Assembly: GCA_034509925.1 (NCBI GenBank)
Contig: CM067533.1
Span: 4,402,035 to 4,466,034 of the forward strand
DNA: 64,000 nt
Direction of reading: 5' to 3'
From: Hirudinaria manillensis
Taxonomy: Eukaryota; Annelida; Clitellata; Hirudinida; Hirudinidae
Both the position numbers and the translations under genes were made by a program. Under the pieces are notes generated by a model. That model was not told where the DNA came from. It made no database searches and was given only the letters and a program-made list of their open reading frames with translations. Shown here one piece after another: positions 24,739-36,400 of the stretch (positions within the stretch are counted from its first letter, which is position 1; the number at the start of each line of letters is the position of its first letter).

Positions 24739-27700
24739 ACATGTCATTTCACAATTCTAATTTAAAAGAATTAGTTAACACGAGGATTCTCTAGAGTAAT
24801 TTTTTTGAAGTTATTATTTCACAAAGGCTCGATGTTTTTTCTATTACTATCGTGCTATAATTACTATTAATTTACATTTGAAATTATTCGGGATATAAAC
24901 GATCGAGCAACTACCAGCATCCGTGAGCCGTAATTAAAAGGTATGTACAATTAGGCATGTTATTAACGATGCTTTGTTTATCGAATCGATCATCTTTCCA
25001 GAATAAATTCTCATTCTAATAACTCTTCTGTTTGCACTTTAGAATCTATCAAAGTTTTTTTACAAATCACTTTCTTTTTAGATTCAGTAAAAACATTTTT
25101 TTCATAAATGAAACATATTCATCCGAAGCGATTTAAGTACGTACGGCATTTTAAATGTAGAGTAGGCAGTTTATGTTGCGAATCATATTGCGAAATTTAT
25201 GGACGTAATTTGGCAATGGCATACTTTGATTAGCTATCCCCTTATAATAATGTCCCTGTAGCTATCGATGACACTTTCAATGAAAAATCTAAAATAAAAG
25301 AAGCGAAATGACTTTTCTTACGTGGGTAATATCCTTTAACACTGAGTCATTTGAAGTTAACACTTATCGCCGAGAATCCGAAGTATAATAATGGCTAAAA
25401 ATATATTTTTGTCGTTTTTTTTGTAGAAATGTATGTTAAATTAAAGAAGTTAGTGGTGATTTTATGTATACGCTCCTTCCAGTCACTCAAGACCAATCAG
25501 CGGTAATGATGATGATGGGTTTATATCCTGCTCATATCGAAAATAGTCAAGACATTGACCAATCATGGATTGTGATCACTTATACAGCGCTCCTCCCGAG
25601 TGCATTTATAGGGGCAAACCAAGTTTCGCGAGTTGTGAATGTTTCACAACATTACTAATTTTATTTTTATTATTTCAGTTTTTGTAGCATGTTTATAGGG
25701 ACAACTAAATTTTGAAATGACGTTGTCCCTTTTGATCAGGTGTCTATGTTAAAAATAAAGAAAACAGAAAAACACAAAAATCATTATAAAGAAGGCAAAA
25801 CAAACACATTACCTCAAGAATGTATTAGGAAAACACAGAAGTTATAATTTATTAAAAAAAGTCAAGATTGAAACTCATTTGGTCTTTTTTATCTTTCAAT
25901 CTTGCCTTCCAGTCTTATCCTGAATTCTGGATAAATCCATTGAAATGTCATCCAGCGAAGGACTTCACTTGGCATAAATTAATAATTGATGGGCCGTGTT
26001 TGATGTTTCTCGGAGGGAAATTATTGTCAGGTCTGGATCTCCATCATCGACTTCTCCAAAACCACAATTTCCAAAGCATTCCTGAATTGTTGATGGCTTC
26101 AAAATGATGTTACTCAGTATGAAATTTTTTAAAGATCCTGCTTTCTAGACTCCAATCATCAGTGGCTCTAACTTCTCTTCAGATAAGCAAGTTTGCCGAC
26201 AACAAAACTGTGATTCTATCTTCTTTATTGTCTGCCCAAACGTTTGCATATGAAGGACTTGGATGTCAGCAACTTAAAGAAGAGGACTGTCACTAGTCAA
26301 CATTTTCCACGGAATAGCCCTTGCAAAGATATAAAAGCCTACCTTTCCAGTCTGCAATAGCTTCTAATGGAACATACAAATCAAATAAAAGATCATACAT
26401 ACTTTTACATAAAAAATGCTTAAAAACATTTAGGGAATTTTTGGAAGCGTCCCTATTTACAGTTTCAGAACTATTTCAGGTACACCTTAGTTTGACAGGT
26501 GCAATGTAAATTAGCATCAAATTGTATTGGGAAAAATTTTTTAGAAAAATGGCTTTAAGTAAAGGTTTTTTTACCCTATTCTCAGTTGTCCAAATTCCAA
26601 AGTTTTATCGTATTTTCTGCGGGAAATAAAATCGTCGAAAAGTGGTTGTATTTATTCCCAATCAGACTCAAATTTCTAAGTCATATAACTACATGATCGA
26701 TCTGTTGACTGCCTCATGCATCCCGATAGTATATGAAGTAGTCAGCTGCATGGAATATTTTTCCTAAGCCCTGTACGTAAAATTTCTTAAAATCTATCAT
26801 GCTTCAGAAAAAGTGATTCCATATTGTTTGGCGGAAGACTCATTCTATTTTTCTTTCACACATCAGGTATCAAAAAATTTAGTATATGGAAATTCATAGC
26901 GATGCCGTTGAACTTTTCATAATGTGTGCCTTGAAGAGTTAGATTTCATCACAATATTTAGTGCACTAATTGACATGCAAAACACATCAAAGCATCTTGT
27001 CAGACCTCATCAAGTTGGCATCTGGATAAATGACAGGCCAAAGACAACTTACAAGTACAAGTTTTTTTTTCGGTTTGCCAGTGATTTCCAGTCAGGGAGT
27101 GTAGGGTTAAGGTTTCGTCAATGTTTGGTTAGGGTCTGAGTGGGTTAGATACAAAAGACTATACTCCGCCTATGAGTTGTCTCCTGCTTGTAACTTATCC
27201 AACAATCCATCAAGTTTACACTATTATCCCAGATTGTCTAATTATTCTGATCGTACATTGACTTTTTCCGAGACCACTGCACACAGTTCGTTAATGTATG
27301 GAAATTTATCCAAGCCATGAAAAATGAACAAGTGAACAAGTTGGAAATGACAGATTGCAGACATCAATGTAATTTCGATAATATCTTATCGAAATACCTC
27401 TGTTAGACTTCAAAATATAAGAAGGGGGGTGGTAAAAGGAGCATCACACATTATTTGGGGAGCTTTGGTTCACAGTTTCAACTTTTAATTGAATTTTGTT
27501 TAAAATAAAATCATTAAACCTTTAAATGTGTACATGTATCTTATTCTATTTGAGAAGGTCGTCATCTGTGTAATTACAATATATTATTCATTTTAAAAAT
27601 TATAATGCGATGAATGTTAGCATTGAATTTTTCGTGATCACAGGACTCAACACATCGGAACAAATCTCATCAAGGGTTTTTGCACATGACTATGTTGCCT

Positions 27701-28190
27701 TGATTCCAGCAATAACAGAAATAATATGAAGGTTCTTCATAAACAAGCTTAGCAAGATCCTACATATTACGCCTACTTTTAGTGTGTGTTATACCAATCT
27801 TCGAAGTTAGGATCTTCGTGAAACGACCAAGGTTTTATCATTCGCAAAATAATTTTCACAATTAAAATATCTCAAATATCTCTAAAGCAAAAGTCCACAG
27901 AAAACACAATGTGCTGTAGTTCAACATATACTAGAGGAATAAAAGATATCCTTCAAAAGGAACTTGCAAATTTTGTTTTACAGTATGCAAATTGAATGAA
28001 ATGGAATATATTATATTCTAATTTGTTTGTCTTGAAGAAAGTTTCCATAATAGTTAATTAGAGTGTGTAACAAATTTTTATTTTGTTTGTCTGAGTTTTA
28101 ATAATTTTATTTTCTAAATTACGTAGTTCTGAAAAGGATAGTAAACATTAATTTTAACTCATAAACTTTGATTTTGATACCATCCATATT
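24739..28190. other. 3.4 kb intergenic stretch without a recognised gene
   Basis: After the HAND stop the sequence is AT-rich with short unassignable frames. A very weak Tc1-like piece (GASHIIWGAL) can be read near 27435-27475. Nothing else can be supported. Confidence 0.4.
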
Positions 28191-28214
28191 TTAAATATAT
28201 ATATATATATATTT

Positions 28215-28253
<39 letters not shown>
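28191..28253. repeat. TA dinucleotide microsatellite
   Basis: Two runs of alternating TA separated by TTTATATT. Confidence 0.95.
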
Positions 28254-28258
<5 letters not shown>

Positions 28259-28808
28259 GAGATTTTAAGGCGTTTCTCATTCCAATGGAATAACAGGCAC
28301 AACAAAGTACATTACCATCAGAAGACAACGTACTGGGTTCTCTTTAGGAAAGACCAATGTGAAATGTGAACCGCTACTATCGAGCACCAAATAATATTAA
28401 TTGAAATTAAAACTATTTTGCGTTTTTGCCTGCGGAAAGTGATTCTTCGCTACAAACCTTTTCAAATCATCCAGGCCAGTGGTGTGACACGTGAGCTGAA
28501 CTCGTAATAAGAATTAAATATTTAAGTCGGGATGTCTCGTCTAGATCTAGATCAGAGGTTCCTAATCTTTTTTTTTTTGAATACTCCACGCCTAGCGCCT
28601 AAAATAAAAATTAACAACACACCAATGCCGCTCGAAACTCCCTCTCCATGCAAAAATCAGTATTTTGCCACCAAGTCAATAAAACCTTTGGTGATTATTA
28701 CTCTATTTATTAGAATTCGCTTAAATCAGATTGACACAAATTTAGTAGTATCGGGCATTTTACGTTTTTGATGTCCTAGTCAAAGTAAAGTAGCAAAGTA
28801 ATTAGTAT

Positions 28809-30698
28809 TGTTGGATCCCTAGATCCAATAAATTGAAGAATAATTAAAATTATATTGCCGATTAATTAATTTAATAATTAATTAAATTTAGTGGCAATAT
28901 AATTTGAGAATTAATTAATTGGTGCTATTCAGACTCTTTGGTTAGGAACCTTGACAAATGGATTTATCTCGGAAAGCAGAGCGAGAGTAAGAGAAACAGC
29001 AAATTTCAAGACTTAGACATTTGAAGCATTGTGCATCTTCCAAGCCATCTGACAACTTTCAATAAACCTGACCTTCTATAATTAGTTTGAGGACCCCGGG
29101 TTATTACATTGGTGTCAGGAGTGGGATTTAGAGTTAAAGGGTGTCCAAGAGTAACTAAGGTAGAATCTTGTTTAGTTGAAAAGTGAAGGATGCGGCGGTA
29201 CTTGGATGAATTGTACGTGCCTCGATTGAGACAAGAATTGAGAGAGCGTGGCCTGGATTGGAAAGGCACGAAAGCTGAGATACGAGAGCGACTTGGGGCA
29301 TGGCTGACAGAGAATGGCCATGACCCAGAGGAATACGAATTCGAGGATCCATCCCATAAAAAAATGGATGAATTTCTTGATTTTATGAAAAAGTCCGTAG
29401 ATGAGTTGAGGAGGAGTATTAGGGGCGATTTGAAAGGCACAGCGGTTCCGAGGCAGGATGCCTCGTTCTTTTCGGGTGAAAACTCTACTGAGAAGAGTTC
29501 TGATGTTCCAAGTACCGTTTCTGGCAGCATTGGGATGGAGTCATTAGAAGGCACATCCAACCACAGTGCGTGCGTGTCTCCAGAAACTCTGTGCGTGATG
29601 GCAGACTTAGAGAACTCGACGTTGGAGCCCATAGAGTTACCAGATCAGGTCGAGTCGTCAGCAGGGCCCAGAGAGCTCACGGAGGTTTTAGTGGAGCAAG
29701 TGGAACTTTCGGAGGAGCCCGTGGGTTTGCCGGTGGATCATGTGGAGTTGTTGGTGCAGCCGGAGGAATTGCTGATGAGTCACGTGGAGTTGCCGGTGGA
29801 GCGCACGGATTTGATGGTGGAACAAGTAGAGTCTACAGAACAGCCAATGGATTTCCCGACAGAGTCTGCGAAGTTATTAGTACCGCCCGAGGAGTTACCG
29901 ATGAAGGACATTGAATTACCAGTGAAGCACACGAAGTTGATGGTGGAACAAGTAGAGTCTACAGAACAATCCATGGATTTACCAGCGGATGTTTCGTCTC
30001 CATTGGAGATAACAGAAGGGAGTGCTCGGGATTTCGGGAGAGTGCCTAGCAAGGAAAATGGAGCAGGTAATCCTGTAGAGAGTCTGAGATCTGGCGACAT
30101 GGTGGAGCAGGAGGTTGAGTATAGAAATGGCGATGTTCCGCGACTGAAACTTGCGGGAAGCAAAAGGGAGGAAACAGAAATCCTAGAAGATGGCAAAGCA
30201 AATGGATCTGGGATTTGCAGCCATGAGACTGTTGGAAGATCGGATCCTATTCCTAGAGTAAAAATGAAAATGGGAATAGATGTCTGTTCGGGACGAACAG
30301 ATTTAAGGAGGGGACAGTGTTGGATCCCTAGATCCAATAAATTGAAGAATAATTAAAATTATATTGCCGATTAATTAATTAAATAAATAATTAATTATTA
30401 ATTAATTATATTGCCACTAAATTTAATTTAATAATTAATTAAATTGCCACTAAATTTAATTTAATAATTAATTAAATTTAGTGGCAATATAATTTGAGAA
30501 TTAATTAATTGGTGCTATTCAGACTCTTTGGTTAGGAACCTTGACAAATGGATTTATCTCGGAAAGCAGAGCGAGAGTAAGAGAAACAGCAGATTTCAAG
30601 ACTTAGACATTTGAAGCATTGTGCATCTTCCAAGCCATCTGACAACTTTCAATAAACCTGACCTTCTATAATTAGTTTGAGGACCCCGGGTTATTACA
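28809..30698 (+). mobile_element. Short LTR retrotransposon (fossil class) with a SAP-domain ORF
   Basis: LTRs at 28809-29108 and 30318-30698 both begin TGTTGGATCCCTAGATCC and end GACCCCGGGTTATTACA. The 4-bp flanks match (GTAT at 28805-28808 and 30699-30702). One base after the first LTR lies TGGTGTCAGGAGTGGGAT (29110-29127), a primer site fitting the 3' end of tRNA-Leu. AAGGAGGGGACAG precedes the second LTR as polypurine tract. Apart from an AT-rich palindromic block that makes the second LTR longer, the LTRs are almost the same, so insertion looks recent. The 4-bp duplication suggests the gypsy side. No pol is recognised; it reads as a non-autonomous element. Confidence 0.9.
29190..30356 (+). 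CDS. SAP-domain ORF of the LTR element, gag-like or captured
   Basis: One open frame of 388 codons fills the interior of the LTR element. Residues about 5-45 (VPRLRQELRERGLDWKGTKA, then EIRERLGAWLTENG) match a SAP-type DNA-binding motif, a two-helix unit also found at the front of some retrotransposon gag proteins. The rest is acidic. It contains a tandem Val-Glu/Leu-Pro rich repeat (about residues 165-265) in which blocks such as LMVEQVESTEQ and ELPV recur. No zinc knuckle, protease or polymerase is seen. The frame ends just inside the second LTR. Whether it makes protein is unknown. Confidence 0.6.
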   Translation: MRRYLDELYVPRLRQELRERGLDWKGTKAEIRERLGAWLTENGHDPEEYEFEDPSHKKMDEFLDFMKKSVDELRRSIRGDLKGTAVPRQDASFFSGENSTEKSSDVPSTVSGSIGMESLEGTSNHSACVSPETLCVMADLENSTLEPIELPDQVESSAGPRELTEVLVEQVELSEEPVGLPVDHVELLVQPEELLMSHVELPVERTDLMVEQVESTEQPMDFPTESAKLLVPPEELPMKDIELPVKHTKLMVEQVESTEQSMDLPADVSSPLEITEGSARDFGRVPSKENGAGNPVESLRSGDMVEQEVEYRNGDVPRLKLAGSKREETEILEDGKANGSGICSHETVGRSDPIPRVKMKMGIDVCSGRTDLRRGQCWIPRSNKLKNN

Positions 30699-31625
30699 GT
30701 ATGCTTACCTTAGCGCTGTCATTAAATAACATTTTTGATGAACATGGTCAAAAACTGTGATACAAGTAATATAGTAATACAAGTTGGGGGATAAACCTCT
30801 AATGATATCAAAGTCCAAAGACCATAGCAGGTTCTCATTCGCCCTCGTATGCCGTCCGTCACTTCCAGGACTGTTGCGACTTTGAAAGTTGTCAGAAATC
30901 ACGGAAATTAATAAGTCCTAATTGTAGCTAATGAACATTTAAGTATAATATCAATAAATGTTTTATATATGACTTATATCAATAAAGTAACGTTTTCAAT
31001 AAATGAGTTTCCCAACCTTATGACAGATACTGTATTACAATACAATACTAATACCACTCCAGGTTTTATGCAATAATGATGTCGTTAATAAGTCAAAGTT
31101 TTAATTCAGTGAATATTATTAATGATAGAAAATTATATGCACCTTCCCGACGCGTAGACTGAATTTGGATATATAAGTAGTCTGTCGGTATGGCTTTTGT
31201 CTGAGGCTTCGGAGACTGGAGCAGTTGTAATAACATTTCCTCTCTTTGACGACTTTTTTCGTCTCGATTGCGATTATCCTCCATAAACGTAGTCATCATA
31301 GTTAGAATTATTTCCTCAATCGCTATCCTCGTTGCCAAACATATTATAACTCCAGCAAAATCAAGTTTTAAAAGGTTTATTAAGTACAGCGACCCGATGA
31401 GGACAAACGCGTTCTAGAGTCAAGAAATAACAAAAACGCCAGAAGGTCCCATTAAAATCCATGCACGCATATGTCATCACAATAGTTTTAGATTTTTAGA
31501 TCATGGGTCTTTAAATTTTTTAGCCGAGGATTGACTGCCAAAACAGATGTTCGAAGTAAAAATTAAAAAGAATCAAGAAATGGATGTTGTTTTTAATTGT
31601 TTATTTATCAATTGTATATATATAT

Positions 31626-31909
31626 TGTTGGATCCCTAGATCCAATAAATTGAAGAATAATTAAAATTATATTGCCGATTAATTAATTTAGTAATTTAGT
31701 AATTTATTGGCAATATAATTTGATGATTGATTAAAGTCTTTGGTTATGGATCTCGACAAATAGATTTATCTCGGAAAGCAGAGCGAGAGTAATAGAAACA
31801 GCAGATTCCAATTCTTAGACAATTGAGCATTGTACATATTCCAAGGCATCTGACAACTTTCAATAAACCTGACCTTCTATAATTTGTTTGAGGACCCCGG
31901 GTTATTACA
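31626..31909 (+). mobile_element. Solo LTR of the SAP-ORF element family
   Basis: A 284-bp copy from TGTTGGATCCCTAGATCC to GACCCCGGGTTATTACA with no internal region attached. It is flanked by ATAT on both sides (31622-31625, 31910-31913). It is more diverged than the pair at 28.8-30.7 kb, so it is older. Usual origin is recombination between two LTRs. Confidence 0.88.
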
Positions 31910-31989
31910 ATATATATATTATTATAATTATTTTATTTATTATTTTATTCAATGTTATGTTAGTGACGATAATAATGTACAATTACAAT

Positions 31990-32440
31990 TGTTTCCTGGA
32001 TGCCAAAATAGCAGATATTTCCGAATTTAGATTTGATGATCCTAACATCAACAGTGACTTGAGACTTTCATCTGTCAGATTTTACCTCAAACTGTTCTTC
32101 ATTCTTGAAAACGTTTGTTCACAAGTTTGTTTCCAAAGAAAGTTTTCTTGATGCAAACGTTTTCACATTTGGAAAGTCTTCCTTGGGCAAAAACTGATAA
32201 AAGCCCACCAGCCCATTTCTCTCTAAGGAAGTCATTTTCTTGCAACTCAATGGTCTCCAGCTGCAGTTCATCTGACCAAACTCGACATATTTGCTTCAAA
32301 TGGGTTTTGGAACAGTCTCGGTTCTTTTGCCTTTGAATCCAAGTCTTAGAATTGCTCCTAAAACTGTGCGGAAATCTTTGACGATCGCGCATGCAAATGA
32401 CATGAAGAGCCCAACAGCTATTTTAGCTATGAATACTGCA
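31990..32440 (-). mobile_element. hAT relic of the ZBED5/GTF2IRD2 type
   Basis: On the minus strand the DNA spells ELQLETIELQENDFLREKW (about 32280-32225) and, after shifts, TCEQTFSRMKN with LTDESLKSLLMLGSSN (about 32135-32040). These are the C-terminal signature of the hAT transposases that gave rise to ZBED5 and GTF2IRD2-like proteins. Several frame breaks; no terminal repeats found. Confidence 0.7.
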
Positions 32441-32681
32441 CTGCTGAAAGTCTGTCAAAAACAAAGCAAGATAGGATTTGAAGACCTTTATGTGTTCCAT
32501 TGTACCCCCACGTCTTTTGAACGTTCGTAAAAAGATGGGTTTAATTTTTGCAAAAAACAAATATTTACATGACATTGTAACAGACATGTTGAAGATAATT
32601 CTCGCAAAAATTCGTGACAAAATTTAAAAAACGGACTTCAGGATCTCAAAAACACAAACATTGGGGTACAATTGTACCTCC

Positions 32682-32701
32682 ACTGGGCATCCAAGGGTTA
32701 A
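32682..32701 (-). mobile_element. Possible piggyBac-like terminal sequence
   Basis: Read on the minus strand, TTAA is followed by CCCTTGGATGCCCAGT, the layout of a piggyBac end (TTAA target plus CCC start), and then by the palindrome GGTACAATTGTACC. No partner end or transposase is seen, so this is only a suggestion. Confidence 0.3.
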
Positions 32702-32894
32702 ATAATATTCTAAAACTTGAAAATAAGCCTGAAGCAATATCTCTCGTAATATTATTTTGTATAACTGTACTGAACCTAAACACTTCATCCAATAAGAGAT
32801 CATCAAAAATATTTCACCATCTTCAATTCCCATTCAAAATTTCGTTTCCTTAACTCATAAGATTAGCGTCACATCTTTCTGTCGGGTGTTTAGC

Positions 32895-33160
32895 TAGTCT
32901 GCACTTGCTTCAATAAGATTTGAATTTCAACATCTTTTAACAAGCTTTCTCGATTACAATTTCATGTTTGATTTTTTAAATGGCATTATTAAACATGTAA
33001 AACAAAAACCTCTAAAGGAAATGTTCTGTGACAATATCGAATCCAAATTTATTTCATTTTAAAATTTCGGTCATTTGCGTAATTTATAGTTGAAGTGGAA
33101 ATATGCAGCATGCTCCAAAACGGCGATTTACTTAATTGCTGAAAATTTCAGTTAAAAATG
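32895..33160. repeat. Left arm of a diverged inverted repeat
   Basis: Shares ordered blocks with the reverse complement of 36110-36420, for example AAGATTTGAATTTCAACAT, ACAAGCTT and GGCGATTTACTTAATTG. The arms are about 3 kb apart and enclose the first three exons of the kinase gene. Confidence 0.65.
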
Positions 33161-33451
33161 GGTATGTCAAAAAAAAATTAAGATTGAACAACAAACAGGG
33201 AAATTTGTTCTCCAGAAATAATTAATTAAATTTGAAATTTAATTTTGGGACTGATAAACTTTTGACTAAACCTTATGCGCGAATAACCGAAATTTCGAGT
33301 CAATTAATAAAACTATTTTAGCAAGAACAAAGCAGGAAAGTCACTTTCTTTAAAATGACCATCCATAGATAAAATGAATTTTATAGGCGTTCCATATTTG
33401 TTCATTATTCTGACGTCAAAACCTCAAATCAGAGCATGCAGAAAATTAAGG

Positions 33452-36400
33452 ATGGCAAACAAACAAAAATCTAATTTCTTAACCGATGTAATTACTTGTA
33501 ATAAAGAAGAAAATAGATGTATTTTATATTCTGAAGAATTTAAAAAGACACAAGGCCAGCGAAGTCTTTCGTATCGCATAGGAGATTTTCAACTCATTTC
33601 CTTGTTGGATAGCGGATTTTTCGGGCACGTAAGTTTAATGTGTTTTTTTGAACGTATATTGATTTTAAAACACTCTAAAACGCATCAGCAATATTTTCAT
33701 CAATTCCAAAGGCTTACAGCAGGTCATGCTGTGGGACGTCGAAGCTCGTTGAACTGCTTTAATTCACTCGAACACACCATATTTCATTACCATCATTAGT
33801 GCGTATTCCAATGGAATGATCCTGTAGTAGCGCTGACTGGGCAAAGAATATTAAGTACTTCAAACAGTAGTACTCACATTACTTTTTTAGGCATTATAAA
33901 CTTAATTTGTTCATTATTCTTACCTCAAAACTTCAAACCATACTAGCAAAACATAAAGCTCTCTAATGCTTATCCTTACCAGGGATATCGAACTTATACC
34001 AGCAAATTTTCAACGTTGTCATTTCATTTTCATTTCATTTCATTGTTTTGAAAAAGTTTAATGTCTTGTGCATCAAAGATATTTCCGATTATTCTTAGTA
34101 TTGTCGTTGTTGAAATATTTTTGTGCATTAATTTAAAAATTAAAAAACCTCATTTTGAAGCTCCAAAAATCATGTAAAAAACACAAAAAATTGTTTATTA
34201 CGAACTAATGCTTTCTTCATATTAAATAGTTTTCAAATCGATTGATTGCATTATGAAAAAAGAGCTGGGAAAAACAAGTAGGCTTTGCGTGGGGCCCCAG
34301 AGGTTCAACGTGCTCGTAAATAATTTATTAATGAGATGGGTATACCATCACCATCACTAACCCATCTCCCAAGATTAGTTGATGTGGGCTAGATGGGTAT
34401 ACCATCTTCAGTCCCGTTTGTTTCCTGTAGATGTGTTTACTTGGAAGGTTACATATTCAAATCAACATGTCGAAATTGACTAAGAATAAGTGTTCGATAC
34501 TAAGCTATCCGCTATAAGAATTTTCTGTTCAGATAATCAGAGGAAACAGATTTAAATTCTGCAAGATTCGACTTCGGTCAAGCAAATAAATATTTTCTAT
34601 GGCCTGATTTCAGATCCAAAATTTCCTGAAAGGGAAAACTTGCCAACCGTTGAATCTTTAAAGATTTAAGAATCCAAAATTCTTCTTTGGCATCCCATAT
34701 TTTTGCCCAGGGTTAAAAAGAATCTTAATTCTAGAAAGATCTACGTAATTGAACTCAAAAGCTTTGCAGCAAAACTTAAGAAAGAACTGATTTTAAATAT
34801 GTAATGAATTTTATTATTTCTTAAACATCTGTAAAAATTTCAATAAAGTAACTGTTTGGATGTTAGAAGGAACACGTATTTATTTCTTTTGCATTTTAAT
34901 TTTTTAGGCAGTAATAGCAGAAACTCTTATGAATGGAATCAAGTTGAAAGTCATTTTGAAATTTCAAAATAAAAGATGGGAATCGATTGCTTCTATATAC
35001 ATGGAAATAGCTAACTTAAGAAAAATTTCTGCCCATAAAAAATGTAATTTCGTCGTGCAATTTCTAGGATGTTTCCAGACAACGGTGATTAATTGTAAAA
35101 AGAAAAATCGATTTTGCGCTAACAAAAAAAAAAACTGACGAATTTAGGGACATTCCCTTTTAGTCATGGAGTATTTGGAAAATTTAAGCTTGAAAGCTAA
35201 TCTGATACGAAGAGGCAATTTTGATAAGATTACTTCCAAATTTTATACTGTATGCATTTTATTTGCCTTGCAGGATATACACAGTTTGAATATAGTACAC
35301 AAGTGAGTTAAATTCTTGAAGTCTTTATTTGAACATATATTTCTATTACATACACTGTCTGCTCTAAGTTTACGACAGTATCAGGAATTTTATTTATCCT
35401 ATTGGATTAAAATATATTTTCTCAAAGTTTTAATGACGAATGTATTCTAACTTCAATAATAATTGAAGTAGTAACGTAAAGCTCACCTCCCGCCACTTGA
35501 AAATCCGTCCCGCGTGGAACGGCTTGGATCATGCATCCCATAGAAAATCTTAATATTAACACTATATTTCTATGGCCTAGAATACGAAATCATTTTTGAT
35601 TCAACAATAAATTTTAATTATTGTTACAACAGAAAAATATCAGCGCATCAATTATTTTCAAACTAAATTGATTCTCAGTATAAATTGCATTATTTTGCAA
35701 TCCACCTCCCTGGTAGTTTGTTACCGGGATTGCAAACATTTTCTGACTTTTGCGATTTCCACAGCAATAGTTGGACATCAAAATTGTCCGGTTCCATATG
35801 CACAAACATATATTTATCGACCTCATCCTCCATTTTATGTTACTTCTGTTCTTTGGTCAGGGATATCCGCCATGCCAATTAATTTCAATAATTGACTGAC
35901 AATGGGCTGACTTGTGGTTGATGAAGTCTGATTTAACATTACCAGATTGTTGCGTTTATTTTGTGACCATTTTAAAAATCTATCTGAAAGAATTTCCTCT
36001 TAGTTCTGCTCACAGCATGCTCACTAAATATAAGTTCGACGTTACTCACATACCCAGAAATAATAATGCGACATACTCGTTTTTAACCTATAACTTATTT
36101 ATCAATTAACATATTTCACCGAAATTTTCAACAATTAAGTAAATCGCCACTTTTGAGCTGTGCAAGTGTGCAAAATTTCACTTCAAAGGCTGTTGTGAGA
36201 AATTTCGATTGGAAAACATTATATATTACGGCAGCTTTTGTTTTAAGCTTGTTTTAAGATGTTGTTCAAAAAAGAAGAAAAGGGCAAACGTGAAATTGTA
36301 ATTGTTGAAGCTTGTTAACAATATGTTGAAATTCAAATCTTGCTGAAAGGCACCTTTTGCAAGACGTCAACATTTCGCGGCTCGACAAATATAGACGCAA

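Noticed and set aside
25464-27139. Several open frames of 60-80 codons downstream of HAND
   Set aside because: No recognisable domains, no phase-matched splice partners, composition like the surrounding non-coding DNA.
28553-28567. CAGAGGTTCCTAATC resembling a hAT end
   Set aside because: No matching inverted end or target duplication could be found nearby.
30705-31338. Minus-strand frames with FMEDNRNRDEKSRQREEMLL
   Set aside because: Charged helix-like stretch, vaguely gag-like, but no domain, repeat ends or neighbours support a call.
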